Positions 36,511-47,500 of a stretch of 64,000 bases of DNA are shown one piece after another. A model generated the notes under the pieces. That model had not been told where the DNA came from, ran no database searches, and worked only from the letters and a program-made list of their open reading frames with translations. The stretch comes from Pterois miles (lineage: Eukaryota > Chordata > Actinopteri > Perciformes > Scorpaenidae). A program made the translations under genes and the position numbers. Each line of letters begins with the position of its first letter. Position 1 is the first letter of the stretch. Location: contig CAMQGK010000565.1 of assembly GCA_947000775.1 (NCBI GenBank), positions 8,343,001-8,407,000 on the forward strand. Reading direction: 5' to 3'.

Positions 36511-36907
36511 TTAAAGGGGACATATCATGAAAAACTCACTTTTTCAGTGCTTATATTTCGGTATCTGGAGTGCCTCCAAACCCACAAACTGAAATAAGAC
36601 AACCCTGTCAGTTTTTTGTGGGCTGCGTAGATCAGAAAATATGTGATTCAACAAGCCATTCAGATCCCCTTCCTGTCACATGCAGGCTCATCAGAATATA
36701 CCGCCCACAGCTTGAGAACTACCTTTGCAAAGGTGCACCATATTTTCCTCACAAGCCAATCAGAGCAGACTGGGCTTTTTTAAGAGGCGGGCCAAAGAGA
36801 CAGGCGCTAAAACAGAGTGTTTCAGACAGAGGGTAAATACAGGTATATTCAGACAGAAAGAAACAAGAAATATAATAATGAACCTGAGCATGACATGTCC
36901 CCTTTAA
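36511..36907 (+). mobile_element. Intact piggyBac-type MITE with TTAA target duplication
   Basis: A 389-bp element (36515-36903) flanked by TTAA on both sides (36511-36514 and 36904-36907). The ends are AGGGGACATATCATG at the left and AGGGGACATGTCATG at the right (reverse-complemented), a 15-bp inverted repeat with one mismatch. TTAA plus a short G-rich terminal repeat indicates mobilisation by a piggyBac-superfamily transposase. It has no coding capacity; short frames of 60-90 codons inside are incidental. Degenerate relatives lie at 8601 and 35431. Confidence 0.9.
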
Positions 36908-37767
36908 CCCTCAATAGACACATTTATTTTAGTCTTTTTAGGGGGTCCGGGGGGTGTTTAGGGGGAGATAGCAGGTCAACAGTAGATGTCACATAGAAGT
37001 GGTGTACATCATCTGAAACTTGAAGATTAATTTGCGATGCGGTTCAGCACTATCCATCAAGTTTTTTTAGCCCTGAATCAGAAATGAACATTAATTAATT
37101 AAAATAAATTGTAAACATGTATAAGGGTTTGGAACACGTATATGATGTCCATCATCATTTTCACTAATAGACACACAGATTTGGTGCTAAAGTTAACCAC
37201 GTTTTACCACTAAAGAGTCATTAAAAAATGATCAATAATCCCTCTAAAATACCATGTTAAGACACAAAGACCTTGAGGAACACCATAGAAAAAAAACATG
37301 CTGTGATTTGGTTTCAAAAACTTTGGAGATTTCAGCAAGACTTTATTCAATAATCTTTCAAGAATTTTTCAGCAATTGATTGGTGAGCGTTTCTGTAAAC
37401 TGCTCAGAAACGCCCTTATTATCAATCTACCCGGCCATCCATCCTCTGAATGCTCTCGCTCTCTAGTTTGTGGTTGTAAAGTTTCATGAGGCTGTGATTT
37501 TCCTTGGGGTCACCACAGGTCATTTTTACATTCATTTTATACAATGAGGTAAAAAAATGATCTCACTGAAATGGCTACTTAACCTCATCACACATGAATA
37601 TATTTAGGCTATTTAGGCGCTATTAGTCTCAGCTTTACAGTGATACTGAATTTATGTAATTCCAAGACTATTTAGGGACCCCAGTATGCAGAAATATTCA
37701 AACACATTTTGGAATAAGCAAAAATAACACATTTATGCTGCGTTCAAAAAACTGCATGGTTTTTGTC
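36908..37767. other. AT-rich DNA with no recognised gene
   Basis: It contains GGGGGTCCGGGGGGTGTTTA near 36940 and an otherwise AT-rich sequence. The MITE inserted in its left edge at a TTAA. The texture suggests an old repeat, but no second copy exists in this window to prove it. Confidence 0.35.
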
Positions 37768-38005
37768 CCAAACTGTACATGATTACCGTAAGGTGGGCGT
37801 GTCTGTAAAGGGGAGACTCATGGGTACCCATAGAACCCAATTTCATTCACATATCTTGAGGTCAGAGGTCAAGGGACCCCTTTGAAAATTGTTCCTCACC
37901 AAAATTCAGCCTAACTTTAGATCAAGCTAACATGACATGTACGTTACTATGGTTGTTCTACAGTATATCAGTGCCTTCACTCTAAAACTGATCCTGCTAC
38001 AGCCT
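37768..38005 (-). mobile_element. hAT-type element, family B copy 4, fragment (reverse)
   Basis: It matches only the middle of the family: CAAACTGTACATGATTACCG, GTGGGCGTGTCTGTAAAGGG, GGAGACTCATGGGTACCCAT, GAGGTCAGAGGTCAAGGGAC and CTTTGAAAAT. Both ends are missing. Confidence 0.8.
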
Positions 38006-39995
38006 CTGAAAGACCGTAAAGTCGGTCTGGATCACCCACGATCCTGCTGGTTTCAAGGAATTAATATAATATCACATTTGAAGATGTTACATTTTTATGT
38101 TATTTAGTGATGTAGAGTTCAGTGCGGACTTGCCTTAAACTTGCCTTTGTCTTGTATGAACTTCTTCAAATGACCTTATACATAAATTTCTCATGAGAAT
38201 AGGGCATCTCCTCTTGTTGAGAAAAGGGAAGTAAGAAAGTAAAAATATGGTAGCAAGAAGGGATGTGATGGACCATTATTGCTTTCTCTCTGTGCTGAAA
38301 GTGGGTGATGAGTCTAGACAGATGCCTTCAGTCTCTGGCTCTGAGTGACTGACCACCTCAAGTGTTAATGTGTCAGACTGACAGCAGACAGTATTTCATA
38401 AAACTCTTTTTCTTCAAATCTTCTTAGATTTAGAGGTAATTTTGGTCCACTGTGCTTAGGACTGTGGACAAAGCTGCCATAGAGCATACTGTATGCTAAG
38501 CTCTGCACCCCCCCGTTCAGTTCAAAATTAATTAGACAATGAGTCTTTTTGCTCTGGGACTGAATTTTGATCCAGCAATTCAAGATGCACAAAAAGCGAA
38601 GAGATCAGTCAAGGTAACACAGTTTCAGATGATGGAGAAAAACTGCTGTGATTAAGTATCATCATTTAGAAATCCTCAGCATACACCACTCTACAGTGTG
38701 AAAAACATATGTTGTGTTCAGGCTGTAGCTCCCACGCAGCAAACTTAGTATCTGCTGCTCATAACCTCAACAGAAACAACCCGATTTCTAGCCCACCAAC
38801 CGTCAACATCAGCTATCAAGATGCTCAAAAAGACGTGCAGAAATTGCACTTAACGACTGTAATTTTTGCGTTATTATGACGCATTCATCCAACTGATGAG
38901 TGCTGGTGAAAAATGGCGCACTGTGGCAGAGAGTGAGAGCAATTACATAGGATACATGGCTAACATCTGCTGATGAACGAGGAGTGACGGGTGGTGATTG
39001 AGCCTCACCATTAGAAAAACACAACCAGCTGTTATTTCTGAAGGGGCTCATCTGCTTATTACTGTGATATCCAGCAGGACTAGCTCACCATCGCATTATT
39101 CGGCATGGTGGGCGGATTTAAGCGAGGTGCATCTTTGTGCTGATAGGTGAAAACACTGTTGTTGTTTTTTTAAGTTTTAGCCACAGCTGTTTTCAATCAT
39201 ATTTTTCAGATGCTGTGATTGGAAATATAATTTTAAAAAGGAGAGGAAAACAACAGATTTGCACAACATATTTGCGTTTCAGAGCTGTCCTGTGATTCAG
39301 TGGGCAATGCTTTTGTTTGGGCTACAAATTGGCAATCAACCTGTCACATTACCATTCAAATGGTCACTGCAAAGCTCCTGTGAGGAGGTCATGGCCTGTC
39401 TCTGTGGAGGAGAGACCGCTATTCACTCTTAAAGATCATCACAGACACATGCACCTCATGGTTTCAGCTGTATCTGTATTCCATCTTTATGCAGCACAGA
39501 TGTAGATATTTAATGAGGCTTTTTTTCTTTTTTTGCAACGATGCCCTCAGTCTCTCCAGGCACTGGAGCGAAGGAGGAAGGAGCGCATCAGGATACATGA
39601 GAGACAGTGAAAATGAGATTGAACATGAGAGTAAACACGAGAGTCAGAGTGCACGTGGGCAGAACAGGGGCAAAGGATGATGGCAGCTATACACCGTGAA
39701 TATGTAGCTTATACCAAACATACATAACTCATCCTCTGCATCCAGTGGATGCACGGCTGTCAGGAGCTGGCATATATTATCACAGCATCCATCATGAGGT
39801 AGCGTACAAATGTCAGCTGCAGTAAACCTTTCCTTAAAGCCTTCTATGATGGTGGTGCTTCACAATTCAACAGTCATGCTTATTTAGGAAAATGTCAAAG
39901 TGTCGCATGGAAACAACTCCGATAATTTGACTCCGATCAACTGCTTCCACTGAGACGGCTCACTCTGGCTTTGGATGAGACTCACTGTGTATTAA
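38006..39995. other. Unique noncoding DNA, no gene supported
   Basis: Frames of 60-80 codons on both strands (38365, 38809, 39317, 39489) have no recognisable domain. The 39060-39700 part has balanced composition. No repeat shared with the window and no RNA gene. Confidence 0.4.
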
Positions 39996-40520
39996 AGGTG
40001 CAATGTGTAAAATCTGGTCAGAATTTTGGGTTTAAACAGTCAAAATAATGAACTGAATGAAAAGAATAAGAAGCCGATGTCATATCAAAGAAGTATTCTT
40101 ATATATATGTATTGTGTTGCAGAGGTATCTACTGAAAGGTGGATGCTAACCAGCTAGCTCTGGCCCGTTTTATCTTGTAATACCACTTGTTCCCCAGGAG
40201 GTGATAGTGAGTCACTGTAGCGTCCAGTCTGGCCTCAGTCCAACATGAGAGGATGAAGAAGTAGAGCTGCCCCTAAGCCTCCAGGAAGAGCGCCGGTTGT
40301 TGATGCCAACTTTCGTAGTAGCCAAATGGTGGTACTACAACTTTCGTGTCCATCACATCATGCCATTGGGCCTAAAGAGACTTTTTCCCATAGACTTACA
40401 TTGGTCAAAAAACTGGTCCTAAAAGTTGTGAAATGGACTAATAGCCGAATCCAGAGTTATTTCTTCATTCTCTTGCCTATAGGAATTATTTGCACTCCTA
40501 GTCTCACGTGATGTGTTATC
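39996..40520 (+). mobile_element. TTAA-adjacent repeat, family F copy 1
   Basis: It begins directly after TTAA (39992-39995) with AGGTGCAATGTGTAAAATCT, a terminus similar to AGGTACAGTGATTTGG at 58401. The following body differs from that of the 58401 copy, so only the terminus is shared in this window. The right end was not found with confidence; the boundary near 40520 is approximate. A piggyBac-type element is the likely source, by the TTAA and the short terminal sequence. Confidence 0.5.
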
Positions 40521-41224
40521 AGTTTCTAGCTGGCCTTTTTCTTTTGACAAACCTGTTAACTTCCTGCCTACAGTAACCTGCACTGTATGCCATGCTCTTC
40601 CAGACCCAGCTTCCTCCAGGCTTCCCTGATTTGAAATCCAAGCACACAGCCTCGCTCTGAGCCATGCTGTCCTGTAGAAGAAACAGCTGTTTGCATGAAT
40701 CTTTAATGTACGCCCACATTGGCACGCCATTGAAGCAGATGAGAATGTGGAGGATCACCTCGATCCCTGATTTAAACTGTTTCAAGTCCCCACCGTTTCA
40801 GAATGTCAAACGTCTCATTGACTGGAGTGCATCACTTAACAATGTTATAGGTTATAAAAATGAAAACAGCTACGGCAGTTTAGCGATGCAGAGTTCCTCT
40901 ATGGGGCGTAGAAAACGGTGAACCCCCTCTAAATACAGAAAAACAAGGCATTTCCAAACCTTTGTGTATTATGGGTATGGGCAATAGAGTTGAAATGAAT
41001 AACACAATATTAGTCCCAATGTTATTCTGATATTGATATGTACAGTATCACCGTTTGGCAAATGTCCGCAAAATCCTATCTCCTTAAGTATTTGCAATCT
41101 ACTCCCTTAAAGGAAATAAAAAAATACTTTAAGATAATTATATAATTTGAGCCAATATTGCCACTTTGTTATGTGCTGTATGTGGTTCAGCCCAGTTGCC
41201 AGAAAAACCAGCATTATACATATA
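40521..41224. other. Unique noncoding DNA, no gene seen
   Basis: Reverse frames of 88-103 codons at 40419-40785 show no domain. The 41000-41160 part is AT-rich. This segment borders the right arm of the 180-bp inverted repeat. Confidence 0.4.
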
Positions 41225-41404
41225 CCTTGGATTGTTGATACGACACTATCTTTGGCGTACACCCACATGGTATTTCTCTGCAAGTTGGAAACCCACTCAG
41301 CATTCTATATTTCTCTCATTCTGGTGTGAGAAGAGACTCACGGCACCGACCCCACGGGATGTCGATTCCCACCAATGCTCGTGGACTTACTGTAACATTT
41401 TGGC
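41225..41404 (-). repeat. Perfect 180-bp inverted repeat, right arm
   Basis: Exact reverse complement of 36279-36458. The spacer between arms is 4766 bases and includes the intact piggyBac-type MITE. The bases immediately outside differ from those of the left arm, so the duplicated unit has sharp ends. The right side continues into family-D-like sequence. Confidence 0.9.
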
Positions 41405-41960
41405 AAATCATGCAATACATTGAATGCCAATGTTTCTGAACCCAAAAACTTTTTCAGAAATACATTTCATATCAGCCTCATATCACGTGGCCAGAGGATT
41501 TTTGCAAACCATGTTGAATGTCCAAAAAATGCATTTTGTATCAGTGTTGTATCAAGCTAGCTGAAACGCACAATTTTGTGGTTATTATCGTGAAACCACT
41601 GGCTCAGTTAGGCAACAAAACTACTAAAAACATCAGTCTGTTAAAATTATAATGTAACAATGAAACATAAAAACTTAAAGGACTTTTACATAACAAGCAT
41701 AAAAATGTTACGTAAAGTCAATGTTTCTTTTGGTTTCACACAGGACACCAACAGTGATCTGGGTGACCCAAAGGGCCTCTGAGTTTTAGTGAGTATTCAT
41801 GCCACACAGCCATAGTCTTGAAAACATTTCTGCAAACCATGTTGAATGCCAAAAAATATGTTTTATATCAGCCTCGTATCATGCTGGAGGAAATGCATGC
41901 AAAAAATGTCCACGTGCAACGTATCCATAGTTTGGAAAAACATGCAATGCCAAACAACCA
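41405..41960 (+). repeat. Dispersed repeat, family D copy 3 with internal duplication
   Basis: The segment near 41590-41790 matches family D around 7065-7400 (GGCAACAAAACTACT, AATGTAACAATG, TAACAAGCATAA). Within it, GCAAACCATGTTGAATGTCC (41504) recurs as GCAAACCATGTTGAATGCCA about 325 bases downstream, each followed by a TATCAG..TATCA block, so part of the unit is duplicated. The 41905 segment matches 7540-7600. Confidence 0.6.
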
Positions 41961-43719
41961 AGCCTAACTCAAGATAGATGTAAATGCAAAGGAATGTATG
42001 CTGAATCCCATTTAAAATGATTAAACTGGTTTTCAATGTAATGCTATTCCTTACACAGAATATTTTGTAAAAAAAAAAACACAAAGTGATGATATCATCA
42101 CAATACAATTCAGTGTTGCCTCTTGCTTTAACCAACAAATACACACTGAAATGTGATATTGATGAGTTTATAATTACATTAACAGCGGGCCATATACAGC
42201 TGCAGTGATAGTCAATATGTCCGACCCTCTGATACTGAGATGATGAATTGGCTTCACCTGTGCACTAACCAATAATCACCGATGTTGACTGAGTTATGTT
42301 CTACAGCATATTGAAAAATACACACAACCCAACACGAGTGTGTTTTGTAGTCTTAATTTAGAAGGAAATTTAAAGGCCCCTGTGGGTTTCATGTCTAAAC
42401 CTAGAGAGTAAGTATTTCCTTTCTTTCTCACCTTGTTCCAGCACTTTTATATTATTTGTCTGCAAAAAGCACTTTGGTGAAATGAGCTAAAAAGTAAACA
42501 CTATAAGCTGGATATGCTGCCCTGCACAGAAGAGCAATGCGGCTGTCAATATGGCTGCGGGTTTACAATTGTTGTGCTTGGCGACCGCTGTCTGTATCAC
42601 ACAAGTGTGAAAAGCAATAACACCACCAAAGTGCAACTGTTGGCGGTCAATATTTTCTCTCCCTGATAAACCCTCTGGGCAGGAGCGCTCCTTCGTCTAG
42701 CCAACACAAACACAGCTTTGCAGTTTCAATCTGTCACAGTGTGTGAATATGGAGCCAGGAAGAAAAAAATAATAAAAATAGAAACCGCTCTGTATTCTCA
42801 ATTTCACGAAGGAATCATCCAAATATGAAGTTTATGGATTCTTTGACATGAAGTCGCGCTCCTCATCAGTGTTAACAGGGTTAAAAGAAACTCCCCGCTA
42901 AAAGCAAATTAGTCTTCATGGCTGTTGCGCTGCAACTTTGATTCGGTTTACCTTCTCTAATGTCATGTCTCTGCAGGAGAATGTTTTATGGAAAAACAAT
43001 CTGAGGCGGCAACTGTGAACTAGACACAAACACTAATTTAGCACAATAACACATTTTTCTGATGCAGAAAGACCGAAAGGAAGATTACCTTGTAAAAGTC
43101 AGATGTGTTTGTGGGAGAGAGTCTGCAGGTTGGCCTGAACGGGATACATGAACACGTCTGCCTCAGCTGTATCTGGGAGACAAAGAAAACATATGCCAAG
43201 GTTATTTCACAGCTAAGGCTTTTCAGTGTAACATGTGAACATCATGCATCATTTACAGCATCTAACTATGCGCACATTGAACTGTGAGTGATCCACGTTG
43301 ATGCGAACAAACACAAGAGTGTGTGGGAAACTGAGATTTACAAAGTTTGCATACATACTGTGCTAAGTTGCAGCACCCACACACACACCTACAGATACAC
43401 ACAGTCAACAATCCTCCAATTCCCAGAGCATCTGTAGACTCGGCAGACTCCGCTACCCCGTGGCTTACTTTTGAAGATGAATCTCCAGAGCCCCCCCTAA
43501 GTAAAACAGCGCTTTGCCAGGGATGTCCAGGAACGTTAACTGTCGCCGTCTCTCTCCACGCTCAGACACTGACGGCTGTGATGGGAAGGCGCGGCACTCC
43601 CACACTGAGGCAGGGTAATTGGCTAGAGATGATGGGCCATAAACATACATCACAGGGGCGGCGAAGCACCAAGCAGACAGCTAACTAAAGCTCTCTTTCT
43701 ACTGTATTACTCTTGTTTA

Positions 43720-43779
<60 letters not shown>

Positions 43780-44146
43780 TGTCTTCTTTACCCTGGATAT
43801 TCACGCTCTTTGAACACGTGGGCTGGCCCATCATTATCAGAGCAGAGAGAGGAAAAGCCTGATGCTGAGAAACATCCAATCTATCATAGAGCTGCACGGT
43901 CATGACCAAAATGACAGTCACTTTTATTTTGATCAACATTGACATCATGATTATTTATCATGGCTATTGGATGATTGTAGGGACAAAATATATTTATTGC
44001 ACATTAAATTAATCGGAGCACTGCTTTCACTTCCATGTTGTGCTACATTCCTGCTAATGTACAATTCTTTGCATCAAAATAAGACTTTAAATACAGTTCT
44101 TTGTCACTTCAGTTCAGTGCTTTTCCATTTTGTCTGCACTCTGTTA
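41961..44146. other. Unique noncoding DNA with a CA microsatellite
   Basis: No gene. A 113-codon frame at 43347-43688 is composed partly of His-Thr repeats from CA-rich DNA. The 42360-43000 part has a conserved-element-like texture. Confidence 0.4.
43721..43779. repeat. CA microsatellite, about 29 units
   Basis: A CA run interrupted once by TATA near 43767. Confidence 0.95.
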
Positions 44147-44312
44147 AAACCATAGACTGTATGTAAATGCTGAACAAGACATTTTACATGTTACAATTCA
44201 CCATCATGAACTGAAAACACACCGTGAAAGGGTTAAAGTTGTAAGACAAAACACGGACAACTTCGCTGTGGTAGCAACCTGTCAATCACAAGGTAGCCAT
44301 GCCCTAAAGCAT
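44147..44312 (-). mobile_element. Dispersed repeat, family E fragment (reverse)
   Basis: Reverse complement of parts of 51521-51924 and 55130-55250. The CTGTGGTAGCAACCTGTCAA segment, then TCACAAGGTAGCCATGCCCT and AAAGCAT, mirrors ATGCTTTAGGGCGTGGCTAC at 51655. The ACCATAGACTGTATG start looks like one terminus of the family. Confidence 0.65.
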
Positions 44313-47300
44313 TCCCTGGAGGCTGGGTGTTAATTTCTGAATGATTCATGCAGCAGAGCACGCAATTTTAAATATTACTATCACAGGCAATCATGTTCAT
44401 TTATTGTGGGAAGCCATAATCCTGATTGTGGTTAATATTCAATTAATTGTGCAGTCCTAATTTCTCACACAAATTGGTTGTTTTGGTCTTAGTCCACAGA
44501 GATTTAGCTGATAAGTCATTTTTTATTGTTTTTTTATTGTGTTTTTTGTTGAACATATGGTAAACACAGTTTGCTTTTATGTCATTCTTTGTAGAGAAAT
44601 TCAGGTTTAGTCAACAAAATTATCCTCGTGTTCTTTCTTTGGTTGAGGACAAGCCTATTGTATACTCTGCACTGACCTTTTCACCATTTCCTTGGCACCA
44701 TGACCATAACACAGAGGATGCTCTCTTGTGCCATTATCATCCACTGATATATAATAGGCACTACCCATTTAAAATGCATCATCACCATAACAGATAGGAT
44801 GCCCTCTCTCTCACCATTACTACCAGCACACAGTGGTGGATAATAGGCTATCCGTTCCTGCAGTGCTATCGCCGCGGCGCAGACTTTCCTTCCATTACCA
44901 TAACACTTCTGTCATAATAAGCAGGGAGAGCCTTCCAGTCATGACCACAGCTCTCCGAGAGGAGGTCAGTCGTGTCAGACTGTTTTCTCACACGCTGGTA
45001 ATTGGGAGAAATAAGGCCAGGCAAGGAAATAGCGCTGGAGCTTCACTTTCTTCTCAGTGGTTTGCTGTGCGAGGCAGCGTTTTGCTGTGATCCAGTAGTA
45101 CTGCTGAGCCATTCGGCGTGTTTTAAAAAAGCAAAGAAATATGTGAGATATGGGAAACAGTGCCAGTTAATTTAGCAAACACAGCTGCAGCTGTTTGCAT
45201 CTCATGATGCTGTATCACAATGTCTTTTTCCTCAGATACAGCGTGCCCTATTCTGCATTCTCTAATACCGTGACATGAGATGAGGATTTCATCAATAAAA
45301 TCCACTTCATTCATCTAATCCTCTTTCTTTTTCTGGGTTTTCCAGATTTAGTTTGACAGGTCTTGTGTGACCGCTTTTTTTTTTTTTTTTTTTCAGAGAC
45401 AAGACCCTTCACTCTCTCAGCAGACTGGAACTTCAAGGGGGAGAGTAAAACCAACGGCAGGGAGTGGGAAGGACAAGGGGGGTGGGGGGTCCAGGCAATG
45501 CGCTCATTATTCAGGAAGACACTCGAGGCCACAGGAAATAGCACACTTCATTTTTTCTTGTCAAACTCTGGCTGGCTTAATGGCGTGTTCACAGCAAGTG
45601 GCGAGACAAAAGGGATGGCGTGGCCGGGCTGGGACGTGGAAGGAGTGCTGATCAAGACAGAGGCCGTCATCACGGCGGCTACCCTACATTCCCCTCAAAG
45701 GTAGACCACCTGAGCCGCAAAAGCTGCTGAATGTGTTACAGCGGCAAATAAATATGTCTCATCTTTCAGAGAGCGAGTATACTAGGGCTAGCTTTCAAAG
45801 AGGAAAATGAAATATGGTCTCAATTATACTCTAACTGTAGAGAGGCACAGATGTTCCTATTGTTCCTCCCATTCCACATCCTCCTAAACCTTCCCTCATT
45901 ATCGCCTTCATTACCGGTGCCATCAATATGGCAGGCGGCTGCCAGAAAACCTGGATGTATCCACAACTCATCATCCAAACACCAATTAATCATCCGCCCA
46001 GCAATTACACGCCTTCCACCATACCGTCCATTGATTTTGTACACAGTGATAATTTTCCTATTTCATTTGTTCACCACGAGCTCCTGTGACTGAGGCTGTA
46101 GCAAGCTGCAGGCCATGCAAAGCAATCTCCCCCTGCTCTATATATCCGCTGGACTGGAACTGTGTTTTGATCAGAGGGATGATGGGGCAGGTGTTCTGGT
46201 ACAGCTTCACGACAGCGAGAAGCCTCATTCCATCGCATTCCAATCTTAAGGCATGGCAGCGGGCTGCGGTGTCAGACAGCCTCTTTTGTTCGACTCCTAA
46301 TTGGGGTAATTTATTGTCCTAACAGGCAGAGCAGCTGTGGCTTTACAGCATAGCGCCAATTAAATCCAGATGCTGGAATGAAAAGATGGAGCTGAACGTG
46401 ACTTGGGGACCAATCACTAATATTAACTGCGAGATGAATATGACAAGCTGTGATGAGAGATTCTTCTCAACGAGTTGCTATCCCACTGATATCGGGAAAA
46501 TATGCAATTTTGATGAAGATTCATGGAAACAGTCACACCCAGACGTTATGCATCATTTCTAATAATGGATGCAATTATCTGCCAGATTAAACAAAAATCC
46601 GCTGGGACAACTGGCAGCCTGGTGCTATCCATAATTACACAACTGGACTCTGTAATCTTGTTCTAGTTTCACTGTTGTTAAAGAATTCCCAAACAAAATG
46701 GCTGTGGCAGAGGATCAGGTGAATACGAGTAGGAGATCTAGGGAATATGGAGAGCAAATGAAAGAAATCAGGTCGCTGTGAAGATTTCTCCAGGGCCGGG
46801 CTAACCCCGCCATACTGTGCTTGGCCCGTCTGCCTCTTCAGTCCAGGCTTTTTAGACGATGAACCCCGGGGACAGACACAAATGTGAGTAACACAGAGGA
46901 CGGAAGTAGCACGAGGTCACCACCTCGGAGCTGCAGCTCACAGAGAAAGCGTAGATACACAGCAACTCTGTTGGCTTTAAAATTCAAAGGGAAAAGAGAG
47001 GGAGTAATGAGGCAACCCTGGCGATGCGCTCCTCTTTTTTTGTTCATTTGTCTTCTCTGTGAAGTTTTAATGAAGTGTTTGTCCGCTCTGCCACTATTTA
47101 CTCTAAATGGAGGGTGTTTGTTGATATAATGTGCACAGCCCGCGACAAGTTTAACATCTTAATGACTTATATTGTTGTGATTTTTTTCCCATACCATGAT
47201 GTTTAATCATGTGCTGCAGAGTTTTACTAACACTGGATTTCTTTACTATCACATTTTCAAGAAATAGACTGAGCCGTGCTCACAATTAGGTGAGCTAATT

Positions 47301-47364
47301 AACAGATCGACAAAAACCTGTATACACAAAATCTAATGCACATCTGTCCATTCTGGTAGAGGGA
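44313..47364. other. Unique noncoding DNA, no gene supported
   Basis: Holds a T19 run (45375-45393) that gives Phe-rich frames at 45363-45704. No domain was recognised in any frame. A candidate regulatory sub-block at 46330-46720 is annotated separately. Confidence 0.4.
46330..46720. promoter_or_regulatory. Candidate conserved noncoding block
   Basis: The block is dense in homeodomain- and POU-like words: CCAATTAAAT near 46356, ATATGCAATTTTGAT near 46500, TTATGCATCA and GGATGCAATTA near 46545-46575, and TAATTA at 46632-46637. It is free of repeats and stop-rich in all frames. This pattern is common in developmental enhancers of vertebrates. The call is inference from composition and motif density only. 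Confidence 0.3.
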
Positions 47365-47500
47365 TGAGGCCTCCTCTTTTGATCTTCCTAAGGTTTCTTC
47401 TCATCCAATAAGAGGGTAATATTATAAAGGAGAGAGGATGTCATATCCTGTACAGATTATAAAGACCACTGAGGCAAACTTGTGATCAGTGATCATTTTT
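47365..47500 (+). mobile_element. 3' end of a truncated teleost retroposon, second copy
   Basis: TTTTGATCTTCCTAAGGTTT, then GAGAGGATGTCATATCCTGT, ACAGATTATAAAGACC, GAGGCAAACTTGTGATCAGT. This parallels 2428-2523, with about 60 extra bases retained at the left and the AATAAA-type tail lost. Confidence 0.6.
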
